Positions 6,550-14,701 of a stretch of 16,144 bases of DNA are shown piece after piece. This stretch comes from Bacillota bacterium (GTDB lineage: Bacteria; Bacillota; Bacilli; Alicyclobacillales; SLC66), in NCBI GenBank assembly GCA_021846145.1, contig JAJZCJ010000045.1, positions 1 to 16,144 on the forward strand, given 5' to 3'. Every line of letters starts with the position of its first letter. Positions within the stretch are counted from its first letter, which is position 1. Under the pieces are notes generated by a model. The model had not been told where the DNA came from. It was given only the letters and a program-made list of their open reading frames with translations, and searched no databases. The position numbers and the translations under genes are program-made.

Positions 6550-6610
6550 AGTGAAGCCCAACCATCTACCAACGCAGTGGGTTCGCATGGTGGGAATGTT
6601 GGGCTTCACT
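6550..6610. repeat. 13-bp perfect inverted repeat after the restriction gene
   Basis: AGTGAAGCCCAAC (6550-6562) and GTTGGGCTTCACT (6598-6610) are perfect reverse complements separated by 35 bases. The loop has further short complementarity (ACCA 6568-6571 with TGGT 6588-6591). The element lies 15 bases after the endonuclease stop and before the convergent aminotransferase end. It could be an atypical terminator, although neither side has a T-run, or the remnant of a small mobile or cassette-boundary element. Confidence 0.75.
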
Positions 6611-6644
6611 CATGTTGATAAAAAAGGAATCCGTGAATACTTTT

Positions 6645-7844
6645 CTAATCTATTCGCGCAAAAAAGTCCTTCATCCGTGCCATGGCTTTTTGCAGTTGTT
6701 CCATGGAAGTCGCATAAGAGATGCGGAAGTTTTCAGGTGCGCCAAATCCGCTGCCAGGCACAGTAGACACGTGCAACTCCGTCAATAGTTCCTCGCAAAG
6801 CTGGTCTACCGTTTGCAATATCACTGCGTCGCCATTATTTCTGTGAAATGTTTTGCCCAACAGCGGTTTGATGTTCGGAAATAAATAAAATGCCCCATCC
6901 GGTTTGGTGCAAGATACTCCCGAGAAACTGCCCAATTCATTTAACACGTAGTCGCGGCGAGCCTTGAACTCTTCGCGGTGCCGAGGATCAAAAGTGCCAA
7001 GTGCTCCTAATGCCGCCTTCTGTGAAATCGAGGCCGGATTGGCTGTGGTGTGTGACTGGAAGCTGGACATCGCCTTGATAAATGTGGCCGGACCTGCCAC
7101 ATAGCCGACGCGCCACCCGGTCATGGCGTATGTTTTGGAAAATCCGTTGACGAGAAAGGTGCGTTCTTTGAGTGTGTCACTATATTGAGCAATGCTGTAA
7201 TGAGTGACGCCATAAATAAGTTGTTCGTAAATTTCGTCACTGATGACAAAAAGTGAATGTTTCTCAATCACGCTTGCCAGCGCCTGAATCTCTTCTGGGG
7301 AGTACACCGAGCCTGTTGGATTGCTTGGCGAGTTAAGTAAAATTGCTTTTGTCTTCTCTGTAATCGCCGCTTCCAATTGCGCCGGAGTGATTTTGAAATG
7401 CGTCTGTTCGTTGGTCGGCAAAGCGACGACAACACCGCCTGCGAGACGAATTTGCTCTGGGTAACTGACCCAATAAGGGGCGGGAAGCAGAACCTCGTCA
7501 CCAGGGTTCAGGATCACCATAAAAATATTATACAAAGAGTGTTTAGCCCCAGAGGAGACAATGATTTCGGCGGGGGTGTAGGACAATCCATTCTCATCGT
7601 GAAGTTTATTTGCGATCGCTTGTCTAAGTTCCAGAATACCCGAAACATCCGTGTATTTAGTAAACTGGTTGGCAATTGCCGCGACGCCAGCAAGGGCTGC
7701 GCGATCAGGAGTGGGAAAATCAGGTTCGCCCACGCTCAAATTGACCACATCCACACCAGAGGCTTTAAGTGCCTTCGTTTTGGTATCAATGGACAGGGTG
7801 GGCGATGGAGAAATCGTTTGGGCACGAGCAGATAATTCCAGCAT
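6645..7844 (-). CDS. PLP-dependent class I aminotransferase (aspartate aminotransferase family)
   Basis: The 399-residue cytosolic enzyme has the full-length aspartate aminotransferase Ib fold. Visible active-site residues are NPTG (Asn175), SDEIYE (Asp203, Tyr206), SKTYAMTGWR with the Schiff-base Lys237 and phosphate-binding Arg245, and FRISYA with Arg374, which holds the substrate carboxylate. It would exchange amino groups between an amino acid (aspartate is most likely) and 2-oxoglutarate. The Bacillus AspB group is the nearest that I recognise; the exact substrate is not readable. ATG 7844 is preceded by GAGGG with 6 nt spacing. It is downstream of the MATE gene on the same strand with a 58-base gap and may be co-transcribed. 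It converges with the restriction-modification operon. Confidence 0.93.
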   Translation of the reverse strand: MLELSARAQTISPSPTLSIDTKTKALKASGVDVVNLSVGEPDFPTPDRAALAGVAAIANQFTKYTDVSGILELRQAIANKLHDENGLSYTPAEIIVSSGAKHSLYNIFMVILNPGDEVLLPAPYWVSYPEQIRLAGGVVVALPTNEQTHFKITPAQLEAAITEKTKAILLNSPSNPTGSVYSPEEIQALASVIEKHSLFVISDEIYEQLIYGVTHYSIAQYSDTLKERTFLVNGFSKTYAMTGWRVGYVAGPATFIKAMSSFQSHTTANPASISQKAALGALGTFDPRHREEFKARRDYVLNELGSFSGVSCTKPDGAFYLFPNIKPLLGKTFHRNNGDAVILQTVDQLCEELLTELHVSTVPGSGFGAPENFRISYATSMEQLQKAMARMKDFFARID

Positions 7845-7902
7845 GGGGATCCCTCACTTATCAAAACAATTTTTATATACAATTGTAACACATTGGGGGA
7901 AC

Positions 7903-9279
7903 TCAGTGAATTAGCCGCGTGATCTGTTTTTTCTTCCATACCCACCGATAATATGAGTACTGTAGAACCAAGTTTACGATAAATGCGGCTGGGTATCCCA
8001 CCCATATTCCCCTAATTTGTAAGCCTGTATCGTGAGACAGCACATACGCAACAGGCACTTCCACGAGCCAGATGGCAATGACGCTAAAGATGAGCGGCCA
8101 CAACACCGTGCCGCTGGCACGCATGGTCGCGGCAATCACTTGCGCGTTGCCGAATATCAAGTAACTCCATAGCGTAATCATCAGCAGGCTGTGTGCAATG
8201 TGCAGTGTACTCATGCTGGTTAAAAACCAAGCGAGAATGTCTTCGGAGAAAATGTAGACGAAGATGATCATTATTCCACCGATAATATAGTTCAAGGCAA
8301 TGCCTGCCCGCACCACTTCTTTGAGCCGATCCAGCTGGTTTGCTCCGATTGATTGTGCAGAAAATATCGACACGGCGATGCCAAGGCTGATGGCGGGCAT
8401 TTGCACGTAACTAGCCACTTGGTTCACAGCACCATACGCAGCAGTTGCGTCTGATCCGAAATGGTTTACAAAGGAAATCACTGCGAGTTCAGACAGAGAC
8501 ACCAGAATCATGTTGATGCTTGACGGAATGCCAAGTCGCAGCAACAATTTCAGCAATTCCCCGTTCATTTTCAGATGCTTTCGTACGGAGGCGTCAAATT
8601 TCAATGGGTGATTTACCTTTGCCAACCAAATGAGCATGACGACCAAGGTGAGCGCAGTTGATGCCACTGAGGCGTATGCGGCTCCGTATACGCCTAGTCT
8701 GGGCAGCCCTATCAGTCCAAATACTAACAAAGGCAATAGGCCAAGATTGAGAATTGTGCTAATGATCAACAGATAGAAGGGAGTTTTGGAATCACCGGTG
8801 CCACGCATGAAGGTAGTATAGGAAAAGTACAGAAACATCACAGGCATCGCCCAAAACAGAATGCGCGCATAATGCACACTAGTGGCAATCACATTGTCCG
8901 GGGTGCCGATAAACCGCAACAAATCCCACGTGAATATTCCCCCAGCGAGCGCCAGGATAACACCGATCACAAAGGTGAAAGTGAGTGTGGTGCCAATCAC
9001 GGCCTTGAGGCGTTCCTGATTGCCTGCGCCGTACGCTTGCCCGATTAGGATGGAACTACCTGCTCCTATGCCGATGGTGAAAGATACGAGCAAGAAGAAC
9101 AGCGGAAAAAATGCGGAAATGGCAGCCAGCGCATTCACACCTAGCCAGCGTCCCACAATGATACTGCCAATTAATTGCCCAATTGATTGTAATCCATTGC
9201 TTAGCATAATCGGGACTAGAAAGATCAGCATCGTCCGCCAGACGGCCTGATGGTTTGGTGTATTACTCAAGTTAGCCAC
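7903..9279 (-). CDS. MATE-family multidrug/cation antiporter
   Basis: The 458-residue membrane protein has about 12 hydrophobic segments arranged as two MatE repeats, the usual length for the family. The first repeat begins with IMLSNGLQSIGQLIGSIIVG and the second near SINMILVSLSELAVISFV. MATE transporters expel cationic drugs or metabolites using Na+ or H+. The start is GTG 9279, with only a weak AGAGAG box. It is downstream of the class A PBP gene with a 50-base gap and ahead of the aminotransferase. The substrate is not predictable from sequence. Confidence 0.92.
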   Translation of the reverse strand: MANLSNTPNHQAVWRTMLIFLVPIMLSNGLQSIGQLIGSIIVGRWLGVNALAAISAFFPLFFLLVSFTIGIGAGSSILIGQAYGAGNQERLKAVIGTTLTFTFVIGVILALAGGIFTWDLLRFIGTPDNVIATSVHYARILFWAMPVMFLYFSYTTFMRGTGDSKTPFYLLIISTILNLGLLPLLVFGLIGLPRLGVYGAAYASVASTALTLVVMLIWLAKVNHPLKFDASVRKHLKMNGELLKLLLRLGIPSSINMILVSLSELAVISFVNHFGSDATAAYGAVNQVASYVQMPAISLGIAVSIFSAQSIGANQLDRLKEVVRAGIALNYIIGGIMIIFVYIFSEDILAWFLTSMSTLHIAHSLLMITLWSYLIFGNAQVIAATMRASGTVLWPLIFSVIAIWLVEVPVAYVLSHDTGLQIRGIWVGYPAAFIVNLVLQYSYYRWVWKKKQITRLIH

Positions 9280-9308
9280 TCACTCTCTTGCAACCCAATA
9301 ATTAGTCC

Positions 9309-9338
9309 ATCATACTATTTATCCTTTCACTATGGAAA
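9309..9338 (-). promoter_or_regulatory. Possible weak sigma-A promoter of the MATE gene
   Basis: On the minus strand TTTCCA (9338-9333), 18 bases, TATGAT (9314-9309). The -35 overlaps the stop codon of the PBP gene. The -10 is five of six against TATAAT, the -35 four of six. Read-through from the PBP gene is an alternative. Confidence 0.25.
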
Positions 9339-11384
9339 TATGCGACGGAGCCAATATTTAAATGAATGAAAGAGTTGATTTAAATGTTCTCCAGAAGATG
9401 CCCCGCGCCCAAGATGAGTGGTGCAAGATTGTGTGGGTTCGCTGCCTGCGACAAAGAAGTCTGTTTCCCGCACAGGACAATTGGAGGTGGCTAGCTGGCC
9501 TGTTGCGGGGTCGATGACCCGTTGTACTAACTCCCCAGGGGCGGAAATGGCCTTTGCAGCAGAGTGGCCAGTTTGTGTCTTCATGACATCAGCAAAAATA
9601 GATGACGGGATGTGCGCTTCTATACTGTCAATGGGACGCGGTGTGTCATACCCCACCCACACTGCGCAGACGCGTTCAGGGGAAAAGCCAACCATCCACG
9701 CATCGGTGTCAGTGGTGCCAGTTTTAGCTGAGATACCACTTGGCAACAGGTGAGCCACACGATAACCCGTGCCTCCGGGTGCCATCACGCTAGTTAGCAT
9801 ATTTGCTACTTGAAAACTAGTGGCAGGAGAGATGGCAAGAATTTTTTCTTCCGGATTTTGATAGAGTGAGTGACCTTCTTTGTCAGTGATTTGGGAAAAA
9901 AATCGTGGTTTGACGAGGTAACCGCCGTTTGCAAAAACAGCGTACGCCCTCGCTAGTTCCAGTGTCGATACGGGAAATACGCCAAGCGCCAGCGAGGGGT
10001 ACGGCGACATGTTGTGAGGCAGGCCAAATAACTCCGCTTCACGAATGACTTGCTTCATACCGGTCAACATTTCAGTGGACACAGCATATACGTTGTCTGA
10101 ATGCGCCAATGCCTGTCTCATGCTGATCGGGTGGCCAGCGTATTGATCGGCAAAATTGTGCACCATATACACACGGTTGCTGTCATAATGGATCATTTTT
10201 GGAGCACTTTGTATATGCAACGCTGGTGTTAATCCGTGGTCAAGCGCAGCGGAAAAGACGAACGGTTTAAAAGTAGAGCCAGGTTGCCGTCTTGCCTGCG
10301 CGCGATCATAGGGACTAGTGCGATACTCCCGACCGCCTGCATAGGCAAGAATATCTCCGGTTTTCGGATTTAAAACCACTGCTGCCACCTGCAGGCCAGG
10401 ATAATCTGCAAGGCGATTTTCGATGGAGTTGGTTAATGCACTCTGTAGAGGAGCCTGAAGTGCGGTGTGGATAACAAAGCCGCCTCGATACAGGTCTTCT
10501 TTTTTTAGCGGCAGTTCATGTGTAGCGGCAGTTTCTACTGCATTGAGAAAATAAGGCGCACTTGAGCCAGCAATGCGATGGTGAGCAAAATGCAAAGGTT
10601 CCAAAAATGCGGCGTGTGCGGCACTTCTCGTTAAATAACCCGCTTTCACCATCGCTTCGAGCACGGCCCGTTGCCGATCCTTGGCAGCCGAATAATGAAG
10701 TAGTGGTGAATACAGGCTGGGGCCTTTTGGGAGACCGGAAAGGAGCGTACTTTCCGCCAGATCTAGGCGGGAGACAGATTTACCGAAATAATATTCAGCA
10801 GCCGTACCTACGCCTGTGGCACCATCGCCGTAGTAGATGCTATTTAAGTAATCGGTAAGGATTTGCGATTTGGAAAAACGCCACTCTAGTTGCAGTGCGT
10901 ACGTGGTCTCGCGAATTTTACGCCAAATCGTGCGATCGTTGGAGAGGAATAAGTTTTTCGCTAATTGTTGGGTAATGGTGGAACCGCCTTGGACAATATG
11001 GCCAGCATGAAGATTGGCGATAAAGGCTCTGATGATGCCTTTTAGGTTAATGCCATTGTGATTGTAAAAGCTGGCGTCCTCAACGGCAATGGTCGCTTCT
11101 TGTAAGTAGATGGGAACGGCAGATAAGGGCACAATTTCGCGATCCACGCCATCGGCGATCAGATGTCCAAGGCTGACATCGCCAATATCAGTAATGGTAG
11201 AAGGGTCATTCATGACTTGAGGAGGCAATGGTGTAAAACGCAAATAGGTGACAAAGAGCGCGGCAAGGCCTATACCAGTAACGAGTGAACCGGTGATCAC
11301 ACGGCGGGTGGCTGGGGGAAGCTTAATTCCTACAATTAAAAATTTGGCCAAGGTCTGCGTTCGGTGAATCGTATCATTCGCCAC
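9330..11384 (-). CDS. pbpG: Class A penicillin-binding protein (PBP1A family, PbpG-like)
   Basis: The 684-residue bifunctional cell-wall enzyme polymerises glycan strands and cross-links peptides outside the membrane. A single N-terminal membrane anchor lies at about 29-49. The GT51 domain has catalytic Glu102 in EDASFYNH, then GGSTITQQLAKN. The transpeptidase has STFK (Ser370, Lys373), SDN (429-431) and KTGT (Lys554). The C-terminal end is typical, with ATGQLA. The frame begins at GTG 11417, but GTG 11384 is preceded by GGGAGG with 6-nt spacing and is preferred. It is divergent from speE. In B. subtilis ywhE (pbpG) is also next to speE, which supports the symbol; the class is certain, the orthology is inferred. 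Confidence 0.93.
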   Translation of the reverse strand: MANDTIHRTQTLAKFLIVGIKLPPATRRVITGSLVTGIGLAALFVTYLRFTPLPPQVMNDPSTITDIGDVSLGHLIADGVDREIVPLSAVPIYLQEATIAVEDASFYNHNGINLKGIIRAFIANLHAGHIVQGGSTITQQLAKNLFLSNDRTIWRKIRETTYALQLEWRFSKSQILTDYLNSIYYGDGATGVGTAAEYYFGKSVSRLDLAESTLLSGLPKGPSLYSPLLHYSAAKDRQRAVLEAMVKAGYLTRSAAHAAFLEPLHFAHHRIAGSSAPYFLNAVETAATHELPLKKEDLYRGGFVIHTALQAPLQSALTNSIENRLADYPGLQVAAVVLNPKTGDILAYAGGREYRTSPYDRAQARRQPGSTFKPFVFSAALDHGLTPALHIQSAPKMIHYDSNRVYMVHNFADQYAGHPISMRQALAHSDNVYAVSTEMLTGMKQVIREAELFGLPHNMSPYPSLALGVFPVSTLELARAYAVFANGGYLVKPRFFSQITDKEGHSLYQNPEEKILAISPATSFQVANMLTSVMAPGGTGYRVAHLLPSGISAKTGTTDTDAWMVGFSPERVCAVWVGYDTPRPIDSIEAHIPSSIFADVMKTQTGHSAAKAISAPGELVQRVIDPATGQLATSNCPVRETDFFVAGSEPTQSCTTHLGRGASSGEHLNQLFHSFKYWLRRIFP

Positions 11385-11460
11385 TTGATTTCCTCCCTTT
11401 TCCAGCCATAGTATCACCGGAGCAAGGCGTTCCTAAACCAATATTTTCACCTGTTGACCA

Positions 11461-11469
11461 TGGTATAAT
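11461..11469 (+). promoter_or_regulatory. Extended -10 promoter element of the speE operon
   Basis: TGGTATAAT is a perfect extended -10 (TGnTATAAT), 31 bases before the speE ATG. No good -35 is found 16-18 bases upstream, as expected for extended -10 promoters. The transcript would start near 11476. Confidence 0.55.
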
Positions 11470-11500
11470 AGTAACGTGAACGAAGAAGGAGTGGGATAAC

Positions 11501-12331
11501 ATGGAGTTGTGGTACACGGAAAAACAAACGCAACATTTCGGAATTACTGCGAAAATCAAAGAAACATTACATACGGAAACGACGCCATATCAAGAACTGG
11601 CTATGATCGACACACTGCAGTGGGGGCGGATGTTGGTACTTGATGGGTGCGTGATGACGACTGATCGGGATGAGTTTATTTATCATGAAATGATTGCTCA
11701 TATCGCGCTTGGTGCGCATCCAAATCCGCGCAAAGTATTAGTGGTAGGCGGTGGGGACGGAGGCGTGATTCGCGAGGTCTTGAAACATCCTTCGGTGGAG
11801 ACAGCGGTACTTGCCGAAATTGATGATCGCGTGATCGAAGTCTCTAAGGTGTATTTGCCGCAAATTGCAGTGGCACTAGGGGATTCACGCGCGGTGGTGG
11901 AAGTGGGAGATGGTATCGCTCACGTGAAGGATCATCCTGGTGAATATGATGTCATCATCGTTGATTCTACCGATCCCATCGGCCCTGCGGTGGGGCTCTT
12001 TGCCAAGTCTTTTTATGAAAGCATCTATCATGGACTCAAGGAGGATGGCATATTTGTGGCGCAAAGTGAATCGCCGTTTTTTAACGGGGAACTGATTCGC
12101 AACGTGCAGGCTGATGTGCGCTCATTGTTCCCGATCACACGCTTATACTTGGCATCTATTCCTACCTATCCTAGTGGACTGTGGAGTTTTTCTATCGGCT
12201 CCAAACGATATGATCCGCAAACACTTGCAGATGAATCGCGCAGTGCTATGCTTGATACCAAGTATTACACGCCGGCATTACATCGTTCAGCATTTGTGTT
12301 ACCTCGGTTTGTGGAGGAATTGGTACAATGA
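11501..12331 (+). CDS. speE: Spermidine synthase (polyamine aminopropyltransferase)
   Basis: The 276-residue cytosolic enzyme transfers the aminopropyl group from decarboxylated S-adenosylmethionine to putrescine, giving spermidine and methylthioadenosine. The N-terminal part has a small beta domain with [20 protein letters not shown] (30-49) and YHEMIAH (61-67). The nucleotide-binding loop is VVGGGDGG (81-88), followed by Glu106. The catalytic DSTDPIGP is at 155-162. The length is that of the bacterial family. ATG 11501 follows AAGGAG. The stop overlaps the agmatinase start by four bases (ATGA), which indicates translational coupling. Confidence 0.97.
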   Translation: MELWYTEKQTQHFGITAKIKETLHTETTPYQELAMIDTLQWGRMLVLDGCVMTTDRDEFIYHEMIAHIALGAHPNPRKVLVVGGGDGGVIREVLKHPSVETAVLAEIDDRVIEVSKVYLPQIAVALGDSRAVVEVGDGIAHVKDHPGEYDVIIVDSTDPIGPAVGLFAKSFYESIYHGLKEDGIFVAQSESPFFNGELIRNVQADVRSLFPITRLYLASIPTYPSGLWSFSIGSKRYDPQTLADESRSAMLDTKYYTPALHRSAFVLPRFVEELVQ

Positions 12332-13212
12332 GTGACCATACTCATCGCGAAGCGTTTGACTTTGCCTATTCAGGTCGCACATTTATCGGGTCAACGACTG
12401 ATTATGAGGCAGCTCAGATTGTGATTTACGGTATGCCGATGGATTGGACCACGTCCTTTCGGGCAGGTGCTAGGCTTGGTCCGCAACGTATCCGCGAGGT
12501 GTCAATTGGACTTGAAGAGTATAGTCCCTATTTAGATCGCCATTTAGAAGATGTGGCGTATTTTGATGCTGGTGACATGCCGCTGCCTTTTGGGAATGCC
12601 GCTCACAGCCTGGAAGTCATCGAATCTTATGTAGGTAAGTGGCTGGATGACGGCAAACTTCCGTTTGGCTTAGGGGGCGAGCACCTCGTATCACTGGGGG
12701 TGATTCAGGCAGTAGCGAAGCGTGTGCCCGATCTGCGCATCATCCACATTGACGCTCATGCGGACTTGCGTGATGGGTATGAAGGGGAGCCGCTTTCTCA
12801 TTCTGCTGTGATTAAAAAAGTGGCAGAAATTCTAGGGCCAGAACGAATTTATCAGTTTGGTATCCGCTCTGGAACGCGTGAGGAATTCGCCTATGCCCGT
12901 GCCAATACGCATTTTTACCCCTTTGAAGTAATGAAGCCATTACAAGAGGTGGTCGCAGAGTTGGGTAATCACCCTGTTTACATCACCATTGACATTGACG
13001 TACTTGATCCCGCTTTTGCACCTGGTACCGGAACGGCCGAAGCTGGCGGGATCACATCGCGTGAATTGGTTGACAGCATCCATGTGATGAAAGGCTTGAA
13101 TGTGGTCGGCTTTGATTTAGTCGAAGTGGCACCGGTGCTAGATCCAACTGAACAAACACAAATTGTGGCGGCAAAAATCCTGCGCGAGGCATTGCTCGCT
13201 TATGGGATTTGA
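12328..13212 (+). CDS. speB: Agmatinase (ureohydrolase family)
   Basis: The 294-residue enzyme hydrolyses agmatine to putrescine and urea, and so supplies the substrate of SpeE. All binuclear Mn ligands are visible: GGEH with His119, DAHAD (142-146), and DIDVLDP (222-228, Asp222 and Asp224). The arginase family shares these ligands; the neighbouring speE makes agmatinase the better name. The ATG overlaps the speE stop and has a GGAGG box inside speE about 10 nt upstream. No arginine decarboxylase is in the window, so agmatine must come from elsewhere. Confidence 0.96.
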   Translation: MSDHTHREAFDFAYSGRTFIGSTTDYEAAQIVIYGMPMDWTTSFRAGARLGPQRIREVSIGLEEYSPYLDRHLEDVAYFDAGDMPLPFGNAAHSLEVIESYVGKWLDDGKLPFGLGGEHLVSLGVIQAVAKRVPDLRIIHIDAHADLRDGYEGEPLSHSAVIKKVAEILGPERIYQFGIRSGTREEFAYARANTHFYPFEVMKPLQEVVAELGNHPVYITIDIDVLDPAFAPGTGTAEAGGITSRELVDSIHVMKGLNVVGFDLVEVAPVLDPTEQTQIVAAKILREALLAYGI

Positions 13213-13232
13213 GCGGGATATGGGTTGATGGG

Positions 13233-13652
13233 ATGGAAAAGCGAAAACAAATGACGGGCATCCTTCATGTCCATTCACTAGAAACTGATCAGGTCATGCC
13301 GACTCATATCACATTTCTAAAAAATAAATACGCACTGGTGTATACGGAAGAAAATGAAGGCTGGCAAGGCACCAAGACGCGAATGGTGATTGATGTCAGT
13401 GATCCCGAAGATCCACAATTGCGCGTCGTCAGAAAAGGTCACGTAGAGAGCGATTATACCTTTATCAATGGGAAAAAAACAGAAGGGTATTATCGGCTCC
13501 CAGAAGGCGATATCGCGCTTGAGGTAGTTACGGCAGAATTGAATGTCACCGTCCAAGGCAACAGTCTTCATGCAGTGCTATCTGCATGGATGACGATGCA
13601 AAAGACCGAGACGATTCCGCTGCAAATCGTGATGGATCTGACATGGGACTAA
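13233..13652 (+). CDS. DUF1934 family protein (YwiB-like beta-barrel)
   Basis: The 139-residue protein is rich in beta-strand pattern with features typical of DUF1934 (YwiB of B. subtilis): 'LVYTEENEGWQGTKTRMVI', 'GHVESDYTFINGKKTEGYY', and a final 'IPLQIVMDLTW'. The family is a calycin-like barrel of unknown function. The frame begins at TTG 13209, overlapping speB by four bases. The first ATG (13233) is preferred, although its ribosome site is poor, so translation may depend on speB. It is the third gene of the polyamine operon. Its stop is only 5 bases from the stop of the convergent EcsC gene, and there is no terminator between them. Confidence 0.85.
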   Translation: MEKRKQMTGILHVHSLETDQVMPTHITFLKNKYALVYTEENEGWQGTKTRMVIDVSDPEDPQLRVVRKGHVESDYTFINGKKTEGYYRLPEGDIALEVVTAELNVTVQGNSLHAVLSAWMTMQKTETIPLQIVMDLTWD

Positions 13653-13657
13653 GCTGA

Positions 13658-14593
13658 TTAGGCTGTGCCTTGACGCATTGATTGCAGGTTGTCCTCCAAG
13701 TATTCCTCACCGTAACGGTCAATGAAGTGTAGGCGTTGAAAGTAGCGCTTGGCATCTTGGTAATTCATGCGTGCAAAAGAGGCGTTGATTGCGCCTTGCA
13801 ACACGGCACCTGCGACAGGAATCAGGAGACTGCCCTCTTTTTCAATGAAATAAAGTGTAATTCTAGTGGCCAAGGTATCTATTAGGGAGCCGATGAGCGG
13901 TGATCCGCCTGCAAGCATACTTACGGTAACGTGTTGACTGATTGCGCGTGCGGCTATTGTCGCCGATTCTCGGATTGCCAAATGAGCGGTGAGCTTGGCC
14001 TCAATCGCCTGAGCATCCTTTGCAGTAGGAGTCATGGCTACTAAAAAATGAGGTAGATCCTCTTCGTTGTGTAAATTGTAGCCATAGCTATAGCCGATTT
14101 GCACCGCGCTTTGCGAGAGTAAGCGAATGGTGGCATACAAGTCGGCCAAAATAGTGGGAATGATCAACCCTTGAAGACCAGGCACCAGTTCAAAAAGTGA
14201 CGTCAGGAAGCCGGCAGTGACCCCTTCTGCGCTAATGGAGATGGTTTGTGAATAAGCTAAGCGACGTGCGACTTCATCTTTGATTTCCAAAGGTAAAAGG
14301 CGAATCTCGCTGGCGCATTGGGCATGGTTGCCAAGCTTTTGTAACTCATTTTCTACGCGCTCCAATTGTTTGAGGGTGGCGGCTTGTTCCAGTGTCTTGA
14401 TGATCATGCCCTTTGCCGCTTCTTGGATACGCGCATAGATCGCTTGTGTTTTCTTGTGATTGATTTTTTCAATGGTTTTGACAATTTGACTTATCCCGCC
14501 AGAAAATCTTCTGGTTAAGCGAATGGGAAATTTTTCAGGTTGATTTGCTGTTCTCAGCCATTCTTGCAATACTTTGCGTTCATAAGCGTTCAT
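13658..14593 (-). CDS. EcsC-family protein
   Basis: The 311-residue protein has the EcsC-family core at about 120-175: a glycine-containing hydrophobic stretch (SAEGVTAGFLTSLFELVPGL), then LADLYATIRLLSQ and IGYSYGY. A second hydrophobic region, 'GGSPLIGSLIDTLATRITLYFIE', lies further on. The N-terminal 110 residues are charged and helical. EcsC accompanies the EcsAB ABC exporter in B. subtilis, but many EcsC homologues stand alone, as here; the molecular function is unknown. It may be a peripheral or membrane-inserted protein. ATG 14593 has GGGAGG 12 nt upstream, which is longer than ideal. Confidence 0.85.
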   Translation of the reverse strand: MNAYERKVLQEWLRTANQPEKFPIRLTRRFSGGISQIVKTIEKINHKKTQAIYARIQEAAKGMIIKTLEQAATLKQLERVENELQKLGNHAQCASEIRLLPLEIKDEVARRLAYSQTISISAEGVTAGFLTSLFELVPGLQGLIIPTILADLYATIRLLSQSAVQIGYSYGYNLHNEEDLPHFLVAMTPTAKDAQAIEAKLTAHLAIRESATIAARAISQHVTVSMLAGGSPLIGSLIDTLATRITLYFIEKEGSLLIPVAGAVLQGAINASFARMNYQDAKRYFQRLHFIDRYGEEYLEDNLQSMRQGTA

Positions 14594-14701
14594 CCTGATC
14601 GAAATCCTCCCAGCTTGTCTCTTTGATTCCTGATTTTAAGCATCCCATGAAACGTCGAGTTTGACAATGGCAATATTGACTACGAACATAGGAGGCATTT
14701 C

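Noticed and set aside
6576..6610. T-box leader resemblance (ATGGTGGGAA) in the inverted repeat
   Set aside because: The T-box core GGGTGGNACCGCG is absent, and no synthetase or amino-acid gene follows on that strand.
6551..6766. Plus-strand open frame starting in the inverted repeat
   Set aside because: It has no ribosome site or recognisable motif and runs antisense into the aminotransferase gene.
7377..7835. Plus-strand open frame of 152 codons
   Set aside because: It is wholly antisense to the aminotransferase gene, whose active-site motifs are complete.
9418..9753. Plus-strand open frame of 111 codons
   Set aside because: It is antisense to the conserved transpeptidase end of the PBP gene and shows no own features.
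11454..11469. TTGACC and TATAAT as a sigma-A promoter for speE
   Set aside because: The boxes are only 4 bases apart, which is impossible for one promoter; the TGGTATAAT works as an extended -10 alone.
14661..14689. TTGACA with GAACAT as promoter of the HD gene
   Set aside because: The -10 is poor, and a start there would fall at or after the AGGAGG ribosome site.
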